Below, piece by piece: positions 1-7,700 of a DNA stretch of 9,258 nucleotides (positions are counted from its first letter, which is position 1; every line of letters starts with the position of its first letter). The DNA comes from DATGZX01 sp035296965 (GTDB taxonomy: Bacteria > Planctomycetota > Planctomycetia > Gemmatales > Gemmataceae), in NCBI GenBank assembly GCA_035296965.1, contig DATGZX010000224.1:1-9258 (forward strand), read 5' to 3'. A model generated the notes under the pieces. The model was given only the letters and a program-made list of their open reading frames with translations. It was not told the origin of the DNA and made no database searches. The position numbers and the translations under genes are program-made.

Positions 1-1402
1 TGCCAAGACTGAACACACCATCTGCAGCAATGTCTTGATGACAGCTCACGGTGCGGGCCGTCTCCCGCAGATCGCCCTCGGCCAACAAGTACAGGTCCAG
101 ATCGTCGGGACAAAGAGCGGGCCGCCGCCACAGGAAAGTTGGCCGACATGCGGCCTGCATCGCTTCATGGACTGCCGGATCGCGTTCCAAGAAATAGAGA
201 CCGGGGGACAGGCCGCGGACGCGATGGATGAACACTCCTGCGTGGAGGTGCGGCCGCCAGGGAAGCAGGTCCCAAGGGGGCACTCCAGGCCGCGGCAGCA
301 GGCGCTCCAGCATGTGGTACAACGCGGCTGCGTCGAGGCTAGTTTGGCCATCGAACTCCACGGCGCTGCGGCGCTGGCGGATGATCCTCGACGCAGGCAT
401 CGGACGTGAGTGGGTCGGCGGCAAGGCTGCTAGCGGAGGAAGCGGCTGTGGCGTAAAGAAAGGCTCTGGGGCTGTCGCGGGCTTCCAGGTCGCTGCGGCG
501 ACAAGGTTGATTAGTTCCCAGGAGACATGTTCGCGGCTCAGGGGATTGGGCGCACCTGTCCAGTCACTTCCTTTCACGGCAGAGAGATTCAGGTCCGCCG
601 CCCCAGGGGACAAGTGGCCGACGACCAGCAACGCATCGGGGTGCTCGCGGTCGAGTGGATGGACAGCGGCAAAATCCGCGTCGCGATCCAGACCAAGGAG
701 CGCAGCAACTTCGGCGTCGCCCGGCGCATCGAGCAGGCGGGCGGACCAACCCAGAGCCGCCGCAGCGTAGCGGCACGCCGCCAAGGCGTGGCCAGCATCG
801 TGCTGGCAATACCGGAAAGCCCGGACCCCATATTTCCAAGCCTCCCGCCAGTGAATGGATGATAGGCCAAGGAGGAACGATTGCGCGGGCAGACGCAAGG
901 TCAAGGCTGCCGCCGTGGCGGCGGTGAACGTGCACCGGCGTTCAAGCCTGTGGTCGCGGCTGACATAGTGGTAAACGCCGGCCTCTAATCCAGGCAGCGT
1001 CGGCACGATCGCGTAGCCCTCCGTCGGGTGCAGATTACCGCTCGACGGGTTGCAGCGTAAGGCCCACCGCGAGCCCTGAAGCTCCTTCCATGCAGACAGC
1101 CCCAAGGACAACTCGAACAAGATCGCCAGCGTATCGAGAGCGGGCCGCCGCGGTGCGATGGCACCGAGGACGTACAGATCGCCATAGGGGGCCACGATGG
1201 CCTCGGCGAGCAAAGCAAGGTCGATGACCGGTGCGCCGACGTAAGTGCGGAAGGGAGCCGGCTGGTTGAGCCATTCGAGGCGGCCTGGTCCATCGGCGTA
1301 GCGTTGCAGGTAGTGCTTGCTGCGGCGGTGGTAAGACAGGATCTGGCGGACGTGGTCGTGTCGCACATCGATCTCTCCGGCTTTTCCCCTGGGATGAGAC
1401 AC
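1..1402 (-). CDS. Tandem nitroreductase-domain oxidoreductase, SagB/ThcOx type (3'-truncated by window edge)
   Basis: The minus-strand frame is open from a GTG at 1402-1400 to base 1, giving 467 residues with no stop, so the C-terminus lies outside the window. An in-frame TAG lies 15 bases upstream of the GTG, and GGAGAAG ends 3 bases before it, which fixes the start. The N-terminal part (about 15-60) has ILSYHRRSKHYLQRY, a segment typical of this class. A first nitroreductase-like domain follows (about 110-265), with NPSSGNLHPTEGY at 118-130 and the helix AWKYGVRAFRYCQHDAGHAL at 188-207. A second repeat begins with RIIRQRRSAVEF at 339-350 and continues through GLYFLERDP (401-409) and SCHQDIAADG (453-462). 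Known relatives are FMN-dependent dehydrogenases, including SagB, the azoline oxidase of TOMM peptide pathways. No signal peptide is visible, so it is probably cytoplasmic. No cyclodehydratase or precursor peptide lies in the window, so the substrate is unknown. The family call is firm; the function is not. Confidence 0.88.
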   Translation of the reverse strand, partial: MSHPRGKAGEIDVRHDHVRQILSYHRRSKHYLQRYADGPGRLEWLNQPAPFRTYVGAPVIDLALLAEAIVAPYGDLYVLGAIAPRRPALDTLAILFELSLGLSAWKELQGSRWALRCNPSSGNLHPTEGYAIVPTLPGLEAGVYHYVSRDHRLERRCTFTAATAAALTLRLPAQSFLLGLSSIHWREAWKYGVRAFRYCQHDAGHALAACRYAAAALGWSARLLDAPGDAEVAALLGLDRDADFAAVHPLDREHPDALLVVGHLSPGAADLNLSAVKGSDWTGAPNPLSREHVSWELINLVAAATWKPATAPEPFFTPQPLPPLAALPPTHSRPMPASRIIRQRRSAVEFDGQTSLDAAALYHMLERLLPRPGVPPWDLLPWRPHLHAGVFIHRVRGLSPGLYFLERDPAVHEAMQAACRPTFLWRRPALCPDDLDLYLLAEGDLRETARTVSCHQDIAADGVFSLG

Positions 1403-1405
1403 AAA

Positions 1406-1412
1406 CTTCTCC
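1406..1412 (-). promoter_or_regulatory. Ribosome binding site of the nitroreductase gene
   Basis: On the minus strand GGAGAAG (core GGAG at 1412-1409) precedes the GTG at 1402-1400, with 6 bases between the core and the start codon. It decides the GTG start. The ATG at 1374 lies in a different frame, and the only other nearby in-frame candidate, a TTG at 1414-1412, overlaps the site itself. Confidence 0.7.
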
Positions 1413-1693
1413 AACTAAAGATTGCCGGGTGACCGGCCAACCGGGACGATCCGCAGTCTGTCCGCCGCGCTCCATATCCGCCGTTTGCCGTTTCCGCTCC
1501 TCGATGCTCTTCCAGGTTCGGCCTAACGATTCTACCCTTCCTGGAGGTAGTCGTCCCTAACTTCGCCCTTGTGCCACTTCGACTCAAATACCACCGCGTT
1601 TGTCACTTATTGGTGGTTGGGGGTTTGTTGTTTCCCTGGTAGTTGGCCGTGCCGACGACAGTCGGTTAGAAGGAGGGGTTTATTTCCAAAGGA

Positions 1694-1707
1694 ATTGGCT
1701 TGCCAAT
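1694..1707. promoter_or_regulatory. Perfect palindrome ATTGGCTTGCCAAT, possible operator
   Basis: ATTGGC and GCCAAT are exact inverted copies separated by TT. The site lies 87 bases upstream of the sulfatase ATG in the divergent intergenic region, a fitting place for a dimeric repressor or activator. No regulator gene is in the window and no family can be named, so operator function is an inference from symmetry and position only. Confidence 0.35.
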
Positions 1708-1794
1708 GTCGCAATCGCATCCGAAGGTATCTTCGTAAGAATAACTCGGCCGCCCCTCATATTGGCACAAGCACGGAAAGGACACACTCCAGCC

Positions 1795-3243
1795 ATGAAG
1801 CCTCTTCTAACACTGGTGGCGTTGGCTGCCGGCGGCCTCTCCGCCGCGGCTGGCGATGGCCGGCCCAACATCCTTTACATCATGGCCGACGATCATGCCG
1901 CGCATGCCATCAGTGCCTACGGCAGCAAGATCAACAAGACTCCGCAGATCGACCGCATCGCCAGGGAGGGCAGGCGCTTCAGTGATTGCTTCGTCACCAA
2001 CTCGATTTGCACGCCGAGCCGGGCAGCCATCCTCACCGGCAAGTACAGCCACATCAACGGCGTGCCCGTTTTCAATCGCTTCGATGGCAGCCAGCCTACC
2101 GTAGCCAAGTATCTGCAAGCAGCGGGCTACCAAACCGGCATGATCGGCAAGTGGCACCTGGGCAGCGACCCCACCGGTTTCGATTACTGGAACATTCTGC
2201 CCGGCCAGGGCGTCTATTTCGATCCGGCCTTCATCACCAGAGCTGGCTTCCAGAAACACACCGGTTACTGTACCGACATCATCACCGAGTTCGCGCTGGA
2301 CTTCCTGAAGGATCGACCCAGGGACAAGCCGTTCTTTCTGATGTGCCATCACAAGGCCCCGCACCGGCCCTGGCAGCCGGACGAAAAACATCGCAAGAAA
2401 TGGGAAAACGTGCAGGTGCCCGAGCCGGAGACGTTCAACGACGATTACGCTACCCGTTCCGACGCGGCCCGCGAAGCGACCATGCGTATTGATCGCGATC
2501 TGCGGCCGGGCGACTACAAGCGCAAGCCGCCGGCCGGGCTGTCCGCGACGGGGCTGAAGAAGTGGAAGTATCAGCGCTACATGCAGGATTACCTTGCCTG
2601 CATCGACTCCATCGACGACAGCGTTGGCACGCTGCTCGACTACCTCGAGCGGCACGGCCTGGCGGAGAACACGATTGTGATCTACACCTCGGATCAGGGA
2701 TTCTTCCTGGGCGATCACGATTGGTTTGACAAGCGCTTCATGTATGAGGAATCGCTGAGGATGCCATTCCTGGTTCGCTGGCCGGGCACGATCAAGGCGG
2801 GAAGCGTAAGTGACGCGATGATCTTGAATGTCGATTTCGCCCCGACGCTGATGGCTGCGGCAGGCCTGCAGATACCGGCCGATATCCAGGGCCGGAGCTT
2901 CCTTCCCTTGCTCAAAGGCGAGACATCCAAGGATTGGCGTACTTCCATGTACTATCGCTACTACCACTATCCGCAGGACCATCGCGTGCAGCCACACTAC
3001 GGCGTGCGCACCGAGCAGTACAAGCTGATCTATTTCAACAAGATCAACCAGTGGGAGCTATTCGATCTCAAGAAGGACCCGCACGAGCTGAACAACCTCT
3101 ATGGCAAGCCTGCCTACGCCGAGACCATCCAAAGTCTCAAGGAAGAGATGTACCGGCTGAAGAAGGAGCTGAAGGACGAGAACCAGTTTGAGAATGAGCT
3201 ACCCAGGAGCAGCGTGGAGGTTAGACCTCCCAAGAAGGGTTAG
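1795..3243 (+). CDS. Secreted S1-family sulfatase, CTPSR type (N-sulfo/6-O-sulfo amino sugar-like)
   Basis: The 482-residue protein hydrolyses sulfate esters, or possibly N-sulfates, probably of polysaccharide in the periplasm or outside the cell. The ATG at 1795 is chosen because MKPLLTLVALAAGGLSAAAG is a clear signal peptide followed at once by the sulfatase start NILYIMADDH (25-34). AAGGA lies 12 bases upstream, a slightly long spacing. Metal ligands D32 and D33 are present. C72 in CTPSRAAILTG is the residue converted to formylglycine. Further active-site elements are GKWHLG (118-123, K119 and H121), H190 in HHKAPHRPW, the TSDQG metal motif (298-302) and K313. The C-terminal part (about 380-460) with YYRYYHYP and YKLIYF matches the usual sulfatase C-terminal subdomain. 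The insert around 195-260 and the APHRPW motif recall N-acetylglucosamine-6-sulfatase and mucin-desulfating enzymes; this subfamily guess is uncertain. Activation needs a formylglycine-generating enzyme, which is not in the window. Confidence 0.95.
   Translation: MKPLLTLVALAAGGLSAAAGDGRPNILYIMADDHAAHAISAYGSKINKTPQIDRIAREGRRFSDCFVTNSICTPSRAAILTGKYSHINGVPVFNRFDGSQPTVAKYLQAAGYQTGMIGKWHLGSDPTGFDYWNILPGQGVYFDPAFITRAGFQKHTGYCTDIITEFALDFLKDRPRDKPFFLMCHHKAPHRPWQPDEKHRKKWENVQVPEPETFNDDYATRSDAAREATMRIDRDLRPGDYKRKPPAGLSATGLKKWKYQRYMQDYLACIDSIDDSVGTLLDYLERHGLAENTIVIYTSDQGFFLGDHDWFDKRFMYEESLRMPFLVRWPGTIKAGSVSDAMILNVDFAPTLMAAAGLQIPADIQGRSFLPLLKGETSKDWRTSMYYRYYHYPQDHRVQPHYGVRTEQYKLIYFNKINQWELFDLKKDPHELNNLYGKPAYAETIQSLKEEMYRLKKELKDENQFENELPRSSVEVRPPKKG
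3216..3230. repeat. Short perfect hairpin in the 3' end of the sulfatase gene
   Basis: GGAGGT, loop TAG, ACCTCC form a perfect 6-bp hairpin within the last ten codons of the plus-strand sulfatase gene. GGTTAGAC is also directly repeated at 3219-3226 and 3238-3245. Neither strand has a T run after the stem, so it is not a standard intrinsic terminator. With only 10 bases between the convergent stop codons, any terminator would have to sit inside coding sequence, which makes this stem worth noting. Confidence 0.3.
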
Positions 3244-3253
3244 ACGATCCAAC

Positions 3254-4672
3254 CTATTCCTTTCCCGCCGGCCGTACGCCCTTGCCAACTCGATGCGTGG
3301 CCGAATCGCCGAGTTCCGCGCGTGCCGTCTCCGCGAGGGCTTCGAGCTGTTTGACTACGTCGGGGTGCTTTGCAGCAACGTCTGCCTTCTCGCCAATGTC
3401 TTCCTTGAGGTCATAAAGCTCAAGGCCCGTCTTGGCTTTTTGATACTCAATGGGTTTGCCGCCGGTGCCGCCTGGCTTGCCGGCCAGCGTGCGGTACTCG
3501 TGCGGGAAGTAGAGTTTCCAGCGGCCGCTACGAACGGCTTGAAGCTCATTGTTCCAGTAGAAATAGTAGGCCTCGTGTGGATTCTTCGCGCCCGGTTGCG
3601 CGGAGATCAGCGGCCAGATATCCAGCCCGTCGATCTTCTGCTGGGGCAGCGTCGCGCCCGCCTGTCTGGCAAGCGTGGGCAAGATGTCGATGGTCATGGC
3701 GGGTTCGCTACAGACGGAGCCGGCGGGAATCTTGCCGGGCCAGCGCATGATGCACGGCTCCCGCTGACCGCCGTCCCAGGTTGTCCCTTTGCCCTCGCGC
3801 AGCGGACCCGCCGAACCGGCATGGTCGCCGTAGGATAGCCAGGGTCCGTTGTCGGAGGTGAACATTACGAACGTCTGCTCGTCGAGCCCATGTTGACGCA
3901 ACGCGGCCAGGATCTGGCCGACCGACCAGTCAATTTCCTCGATAACGTCACCATAGAGCCCGCGAGCGGACTTGCCTCTGAACTTGTCGGACACGGCCAA
4001 GGGCACATGTGGCATCGCATGGGCAACGTAGAGGAAGAACGGCCGGTCTTTGTTCCTGGCGATGAAATCTACCGCGTGCTCCGTATACAAGGTCGTGAGC
4101 CGGCTCTGATCGGGATTCTTTTGAATCGTCTTCTCGCCCTCGATGAGCGGCAGGTCTGGATAAGTCGTCTTGCCGGCCTTCGGCAGCATGTCGTTCGAAT
4201 AGGGCAGGCCAAAATATTCAACGAAGCCATGGCGCGCTGGCAAGAACGCCGGCAGATGGCCAAGGTGCCATTTGCCGAAAATGGCGCTAACGTAACCCCG
4301 CGGCTGGAGTACTTCCGCGATGGTCTTCTCGCCAGCGCTGATGCCATGCTTTGATTTTGGGTCGAGCGCACCCAGGATGCCGACGCGGTTTGGGTAGCAG
4401 CCGGTGAGTAGTGCCGCTCGGGAAGCGGAGCAAACCGCCTGGGCCACATAGAAATTGGTGAAGCGAATACCTTCCTTGGCCATGCGGTCGAGATTGGGCG
4501 TTTGCAGTCCCTGTGCTCCGAAACAGCCCACATCAGCATAGCCCTGGTCATCGCTCAGGATGATCACAAAATTGGGCGGACGAGTCACCGGGGCAGGATT
4601 GGCAGCGAGTGCGGCCGCGCCGCCTGCCAGGATGAAGAAGGCCGTAATCCAGCGAATGATCCCGTAGTTCAT
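3254..4672 (-). CDS. Secreted S1-family arylsulfatase A-like sulfatase, CSASR type
   Basis: The 472-residue protein is an exported sulfatase with a signal peptide (MNYGIIRWITAFFILAGGAA, cleavage likely near 23-25). The catalytic domain begins at NFVIILSDDQGYADVG (34-49), with metal ligands D41 and D42. C81 in CSASRAALLTG is the formylglycine site; alanine replaces the commoner proline, a variant known in active sulfatases. FGKWHLGH (132-139), AHAMPHVPL (217-225), TSDNGPW (272-278) and REGKGTTWDGG (292-302, K295) supply the remaining active-site features. FGLPYSNDM (154-162) and the GKGTTWDGG loop resemble arylsulfatase A rather than the neighbouring sulfatase, so the two are not recent duplicates. 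The start has no strong Shine-Dalgarno sequence (GGATGGGATG lies just upstream). The gene follows the multihaem gene by 85 bases on the same strand, suggesting co-transcription. The exact substrate cannot be read from the sequence. Confidence 0.95.
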   Translation of the reverse strand: MNYGIIRWITAFFILAGGAAALAANPAPVTRPPNFVIILSDDQGYADVGCFGAQGLQTPNLDRMAKEGIRFTNFYVAQAVCSASRAALLTGCYPNRVGILGALDPKSKHGISAGEKTIAEVLQPRGYVSAIFGKWHLGHLPAFLPARHGFVEYFGLPYSNDMLPKAGKTTYPDLPLIEGEKTIQKNPDQSRLTTLYTEHAVDFIARNKDRPFFLYVAHAMPHVPLAVSDKFRGKSARGLYGDVIEEIDWSVGQILAALRQHGLDEQTFVMFTSDNGPWLSYGDHAGSAGPLREGKGTTWDGGQREPCIMRWPGKIPAGSVCSEPAMTIDILPTLARQAGATLPQQKIDGLDIWPLISAQPGAKNPHEAYYFYWNNELQAVRSGRWKLYFPHEYRTLAGKPGGTGGKPIEYQKAKTGLELYDLKEDIGEKADVAAKHPDVVKQLEALAETARAELGDSATHRVGKGVRPAGKE

Positions 4673-4687
4673 TGCAGCATCCCATCC

Positions 4688-4740
4688 AGGCGGAAAACAG
4701 AGTGAGAGGACTTCGCGTGCCAGAGACCACTCTCCCGCCT
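4688..4740 (-). promoter_or_regulatory. Foldable intercistronic leader before the CSASR sulfatase
   Basis: Between the multihaem gene stop and the sulfatase start, AGGCGG (4688-4693) is complementary to CCGCCT (4735-4740), and inside this AGAGTG (4699-4704) is complementary to CACTCT (4728-4733). The result is two 6-bp stems separated by a 5/1-base internal loop, with a 23-base apical loop. In the minus-strand transcript the fold ends 15 bases before the start codon. It could affect translation, RNA processing or partial termination (GTTTT follows the inner stem), but none of these is shown. Confidence 0.3.
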
Positions 4741-4757
4741 TCGCCAGTCTGTCATTT

Positions 4758-7700
4758 TTAGTGCTCAGGAACCTCGTTCACGGTATAGGCGGCTGTCGGA
4801 TGGACGAGCGATTCCCCACTGGTTGAGCGCGCTCCTGGGGCACGAATCAGGTAAACCCGATTTTTGACCGGCGGTCCTGTCAGAACTTCCACGCTTCGGC
4901 CGTCCGCCGAAAGCTCCACCCGTTCAATGATCACATGGGTCCGATCGTATTCCGGCGAACCGTAGGCACCTGTGTACTCGTAGCGATAGTGTTCCAGTTG
5001 ATAAGATGCGCGGTCTCGAGCGGTTCGTGCATCGACAGGTTTGGTGAAGAGAATCCGAAAGCCGCGCGGCAAGATGTGAATCGACTGCATTTCGAACGGG
5101 GCGGATCCTGTGTAGTCGATGCGGAACAGCGCCCCACGATCGGGCTGTGCCATCCAGCCCGGCTCGGTGATGCCGCCGACGAAGAGATGCCCCTTGGGAT
5201 CAAAGGCCAGAGTCAATGGTCCGAGCAACCCCGCGCCCCAAAATGGAACACAAGCACCCTGATAGGCGCCGTTGACCTCCTCCAAACTAGCGCGGATGAT
5301 GGCCCCGCCGAACATCAGCTCGGCCAAAAAGAACTGGCCTGCAAACGGGCCAAAGTTCCCTCCGGTATTGTCGTAAGCGACGCCGTTGATCGACCGCGCC
5401 CAACCATAAGGAATCCACACCGCGGTCCGGCCGGGGGGCTTGCTGGCATGTTGCCGTTGTGCCGAGTTTGGAAAGCCGTAGAATCGGCCTTCGACCAAGT
5501 GGCATAGCTTGTTGGTGGCGACCCACTCACCCTGGTTATCGGTAAAGAAGATCTCACCGCCCGGGCCGGCGCACCAACCTAACGGATTGCGAAAGCCAAA
5601 CGCGATCTCTTGCGGCTTCTTCCCAGGGACCAGACGCAATGCGCTGCCCGAACCGGGCATTTGGGTATTGGCGTAAGGTGCGTGGGTGAATACGAATGCT
5701 CCAATTCTATCACGGACCAACCCGTAGCCGTAGTCGTAGCTGTCCGCCACGCCCTGTGGTAGGGCCGCCACACGGTCGAAACGGTCTGCGACGCCATCTC
5801 TTTTCGTTTCAACAATCCGAGTAAGGTTGCGCCGGTGCAGGACGTACAAAGCATCCGGCTCGGCAAGCATCGACAAAGCTTCTTGGAATAGGCCATGAGC
5901 ATAGTTATCAAAACGGGCTGCTTTGCCGTCCCCGGTTGGATCGCGAAGGACAAACAGTTCGCCCGTTTTTAAAGAGGCCACAAAAACCCGCCCGTCCTTC
6001 GGATTGACAGCCAATGCCGCGGGCATGATGCGGTCGTCGCCCGCGACGGTCTTGGGTCGCGGATAGGCGATAGCCCTATACCCGGGTCGTTGTAAACTGC
6101 CTTCGATCTTGCCCGAATCGGGCAGGACGATTCGGTCGGCTGGAGGAGGAGCCTCTTGCAATGTGAGTTCGACACGAAAGGTAGCTCCGGCAGCCCGCTG
6201 GTGATTGGGAACCAGGCCCGCATGGAAGAGATCATTCTTCGGACTGCCCGTGGCCTCGTCGACGGGACCCTGGACCTTCATCCCCAGGTTCTCCGGCTCT
6301 CGGCTAACCCGCACCGAGCGACCAGTCGGTACTCCAGTGAAGCTCACTTCTCGAAGCAGCTGCCGTCTGCCACGGTCACCACCGATGCGCCAGGTTTCGG
6401 CAACCTGCACTTTACCAGCGGCAAAACCAGCCTGCCAACGTATACGCACTCCATCCGCCAGGCGATCATAGCCTTGGAAGGTCCGACTTGACGGGACTTC
6501 TGCCTTACCGGCCCCGATCAGCGCAAGCGCTGGTTCGGCGCGAAAACCCGAGCCCAATGTGCTCCCAGAGACCGAGAAGGTTCGCAGGCGCCCTTGCACG
6601 TTTCGAAGAAGCTGGGCGCCGTAATAGTAACTGTGGAAGCTGCACGCCCCGACGTCGTAGATAATCAGGTCATTGCTAGCGTACAGGATGCAAATGCTCT
6701 CCACGGCGCCACCGTCGGCCAAACGAACAGGGATCTGTGCAATAAGAGGCCCCTCCCCAGCCGTGGGAGACGTCACCGCCACCGGCGGCGGTGGCTTCGG
6801 GTTCGGTGCCTCCTTTCCCAGCGCGAAATAGCTCCACAAGGCGTCCCTTTGTTTGCCCGCGTCGCCGTCGAGGACAGACGCCAGGGTTGCCGGCTTGCCC
6901 TTGATGAAGATGCCGGGCATCGGCGTGCCCGGGTGTGCACGGGCTGGGGCCTCGAGGAAGCGATCAAACCAATCCCGGCGGATGCGTTGCGTTACGCGAG
7001 TCAAGTCGGTGCCCACCGCTCCCGGATCGGGCTCGGACAACATCTGGCCATTCCACATGTGGCACGATACACACGCGTACCCCTGGAAACCGGCCAGGCT
7101 GGGTCCGGCGAGTGGGCCGAGCGTTGGATCTGTCGAGTGACCCTGCTGCGGCTCGGGCTCAGCCGGCAACTCGCCGTCTGCCTCGGCAAGCGCCTGGACG
7201 ATCTCATTGGCGTCTTGTCCGAATGCGGGCATACGGTATGTGTAGCGAGCGGGCCGCAAGCCGCTGACGCCCTCACGAATGGCCGAAAGCAGGTGAGACC
7301 GGGCGTATTTCTGATGCGGATAGGTCAGCCGTGGTGTCCGCTGGAACGGGAGAGCTTCCATCCATGCGCCGCCAAGAGTGCTGCCGATCGCTTCGATGGG
7401 CGGCGGCCGGTCGCTATCGCGTTGATGGCAACGGACACAGCCCAAGCGCTCGAGCAAACGCTGCCGGCTTGCGAACGGAGATGCATGCTTTTCGCGAGCT
7501 GCCCCGACCTGGTAGGCAGCGATGGCCGACTGCGTCGAGGGATTAAGCGCGTACTTCGGGAGCGATTTGCCGGAGAGGCATCCCGAACTCCCGTTGACTG
7601 CTCGAAGCGGGACATCGGCAGCGATGCTATCGCCTAGACCAACGTGGCATGCCGCGCATCGCTTTTCTCGAATCAGGGCGAGCGCGACCGGAGCAAGGCC

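Larger units (their letters stand above)
1403..1794. other. Divergent intergenic region between the nitroreductase and sulfatase genes
   Basis: These 392 bases separate two divergently transcribed genes and must hold both promoters, but I cannot name -35/-10 pairs with confidence. They contain a perfect palindrome at 1694-1707, listed separately. They also contain a small hairpin at 1722-1735 (CGAAG, loop GTAT, CTTCG) in the probable 5' leader of the sulfatase gene, and a 5-bp hairpin around CCGACGACAGTCGG near 1652-1665. The sulfatase reading frame stays open back to an ATG at 1600, but that extension is not coding-like and would bury the signal peptide, so it is counted as intergenic. Confidence 0.6.

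Noticed and set aside
228..862. Overlapping plus-strand open frames opposite the nitroreductase gene
   Set aside because: Composition is typical of antisense translation of GC-rich coding DNA, and no known motif is present.
985..1587. ATG-started minus-strand open frame over the nitroreductase start region
   Set aside because: It is rich in Arg, Ser and Cys with no family signal, and lies out of frame with the 467-residue nitroreductase translation, which has recognisable motifs.
1600..1794. In-frame N-terminal extension of the plus-strand sulfatase from an ATG at 1600
   Set aside because: The extension is not family-like and would place the clear signal peptide at residue 66 onward; the ATG at 1795 fits the family start.
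1807..2997. 396-residue minus-strand open frame opposite the sulfatase gene
   Set aside because: It mirrors the codon pattern of the sulfatase on the other strand and has no recognisable domain.
6594..7637. 347-residue plus-strand open frame inside the multihaem gene
   Set aside because: It is antisense to cytochrome domains with intact CXXCH motifs, so the open frame is a by-product of codon bias.
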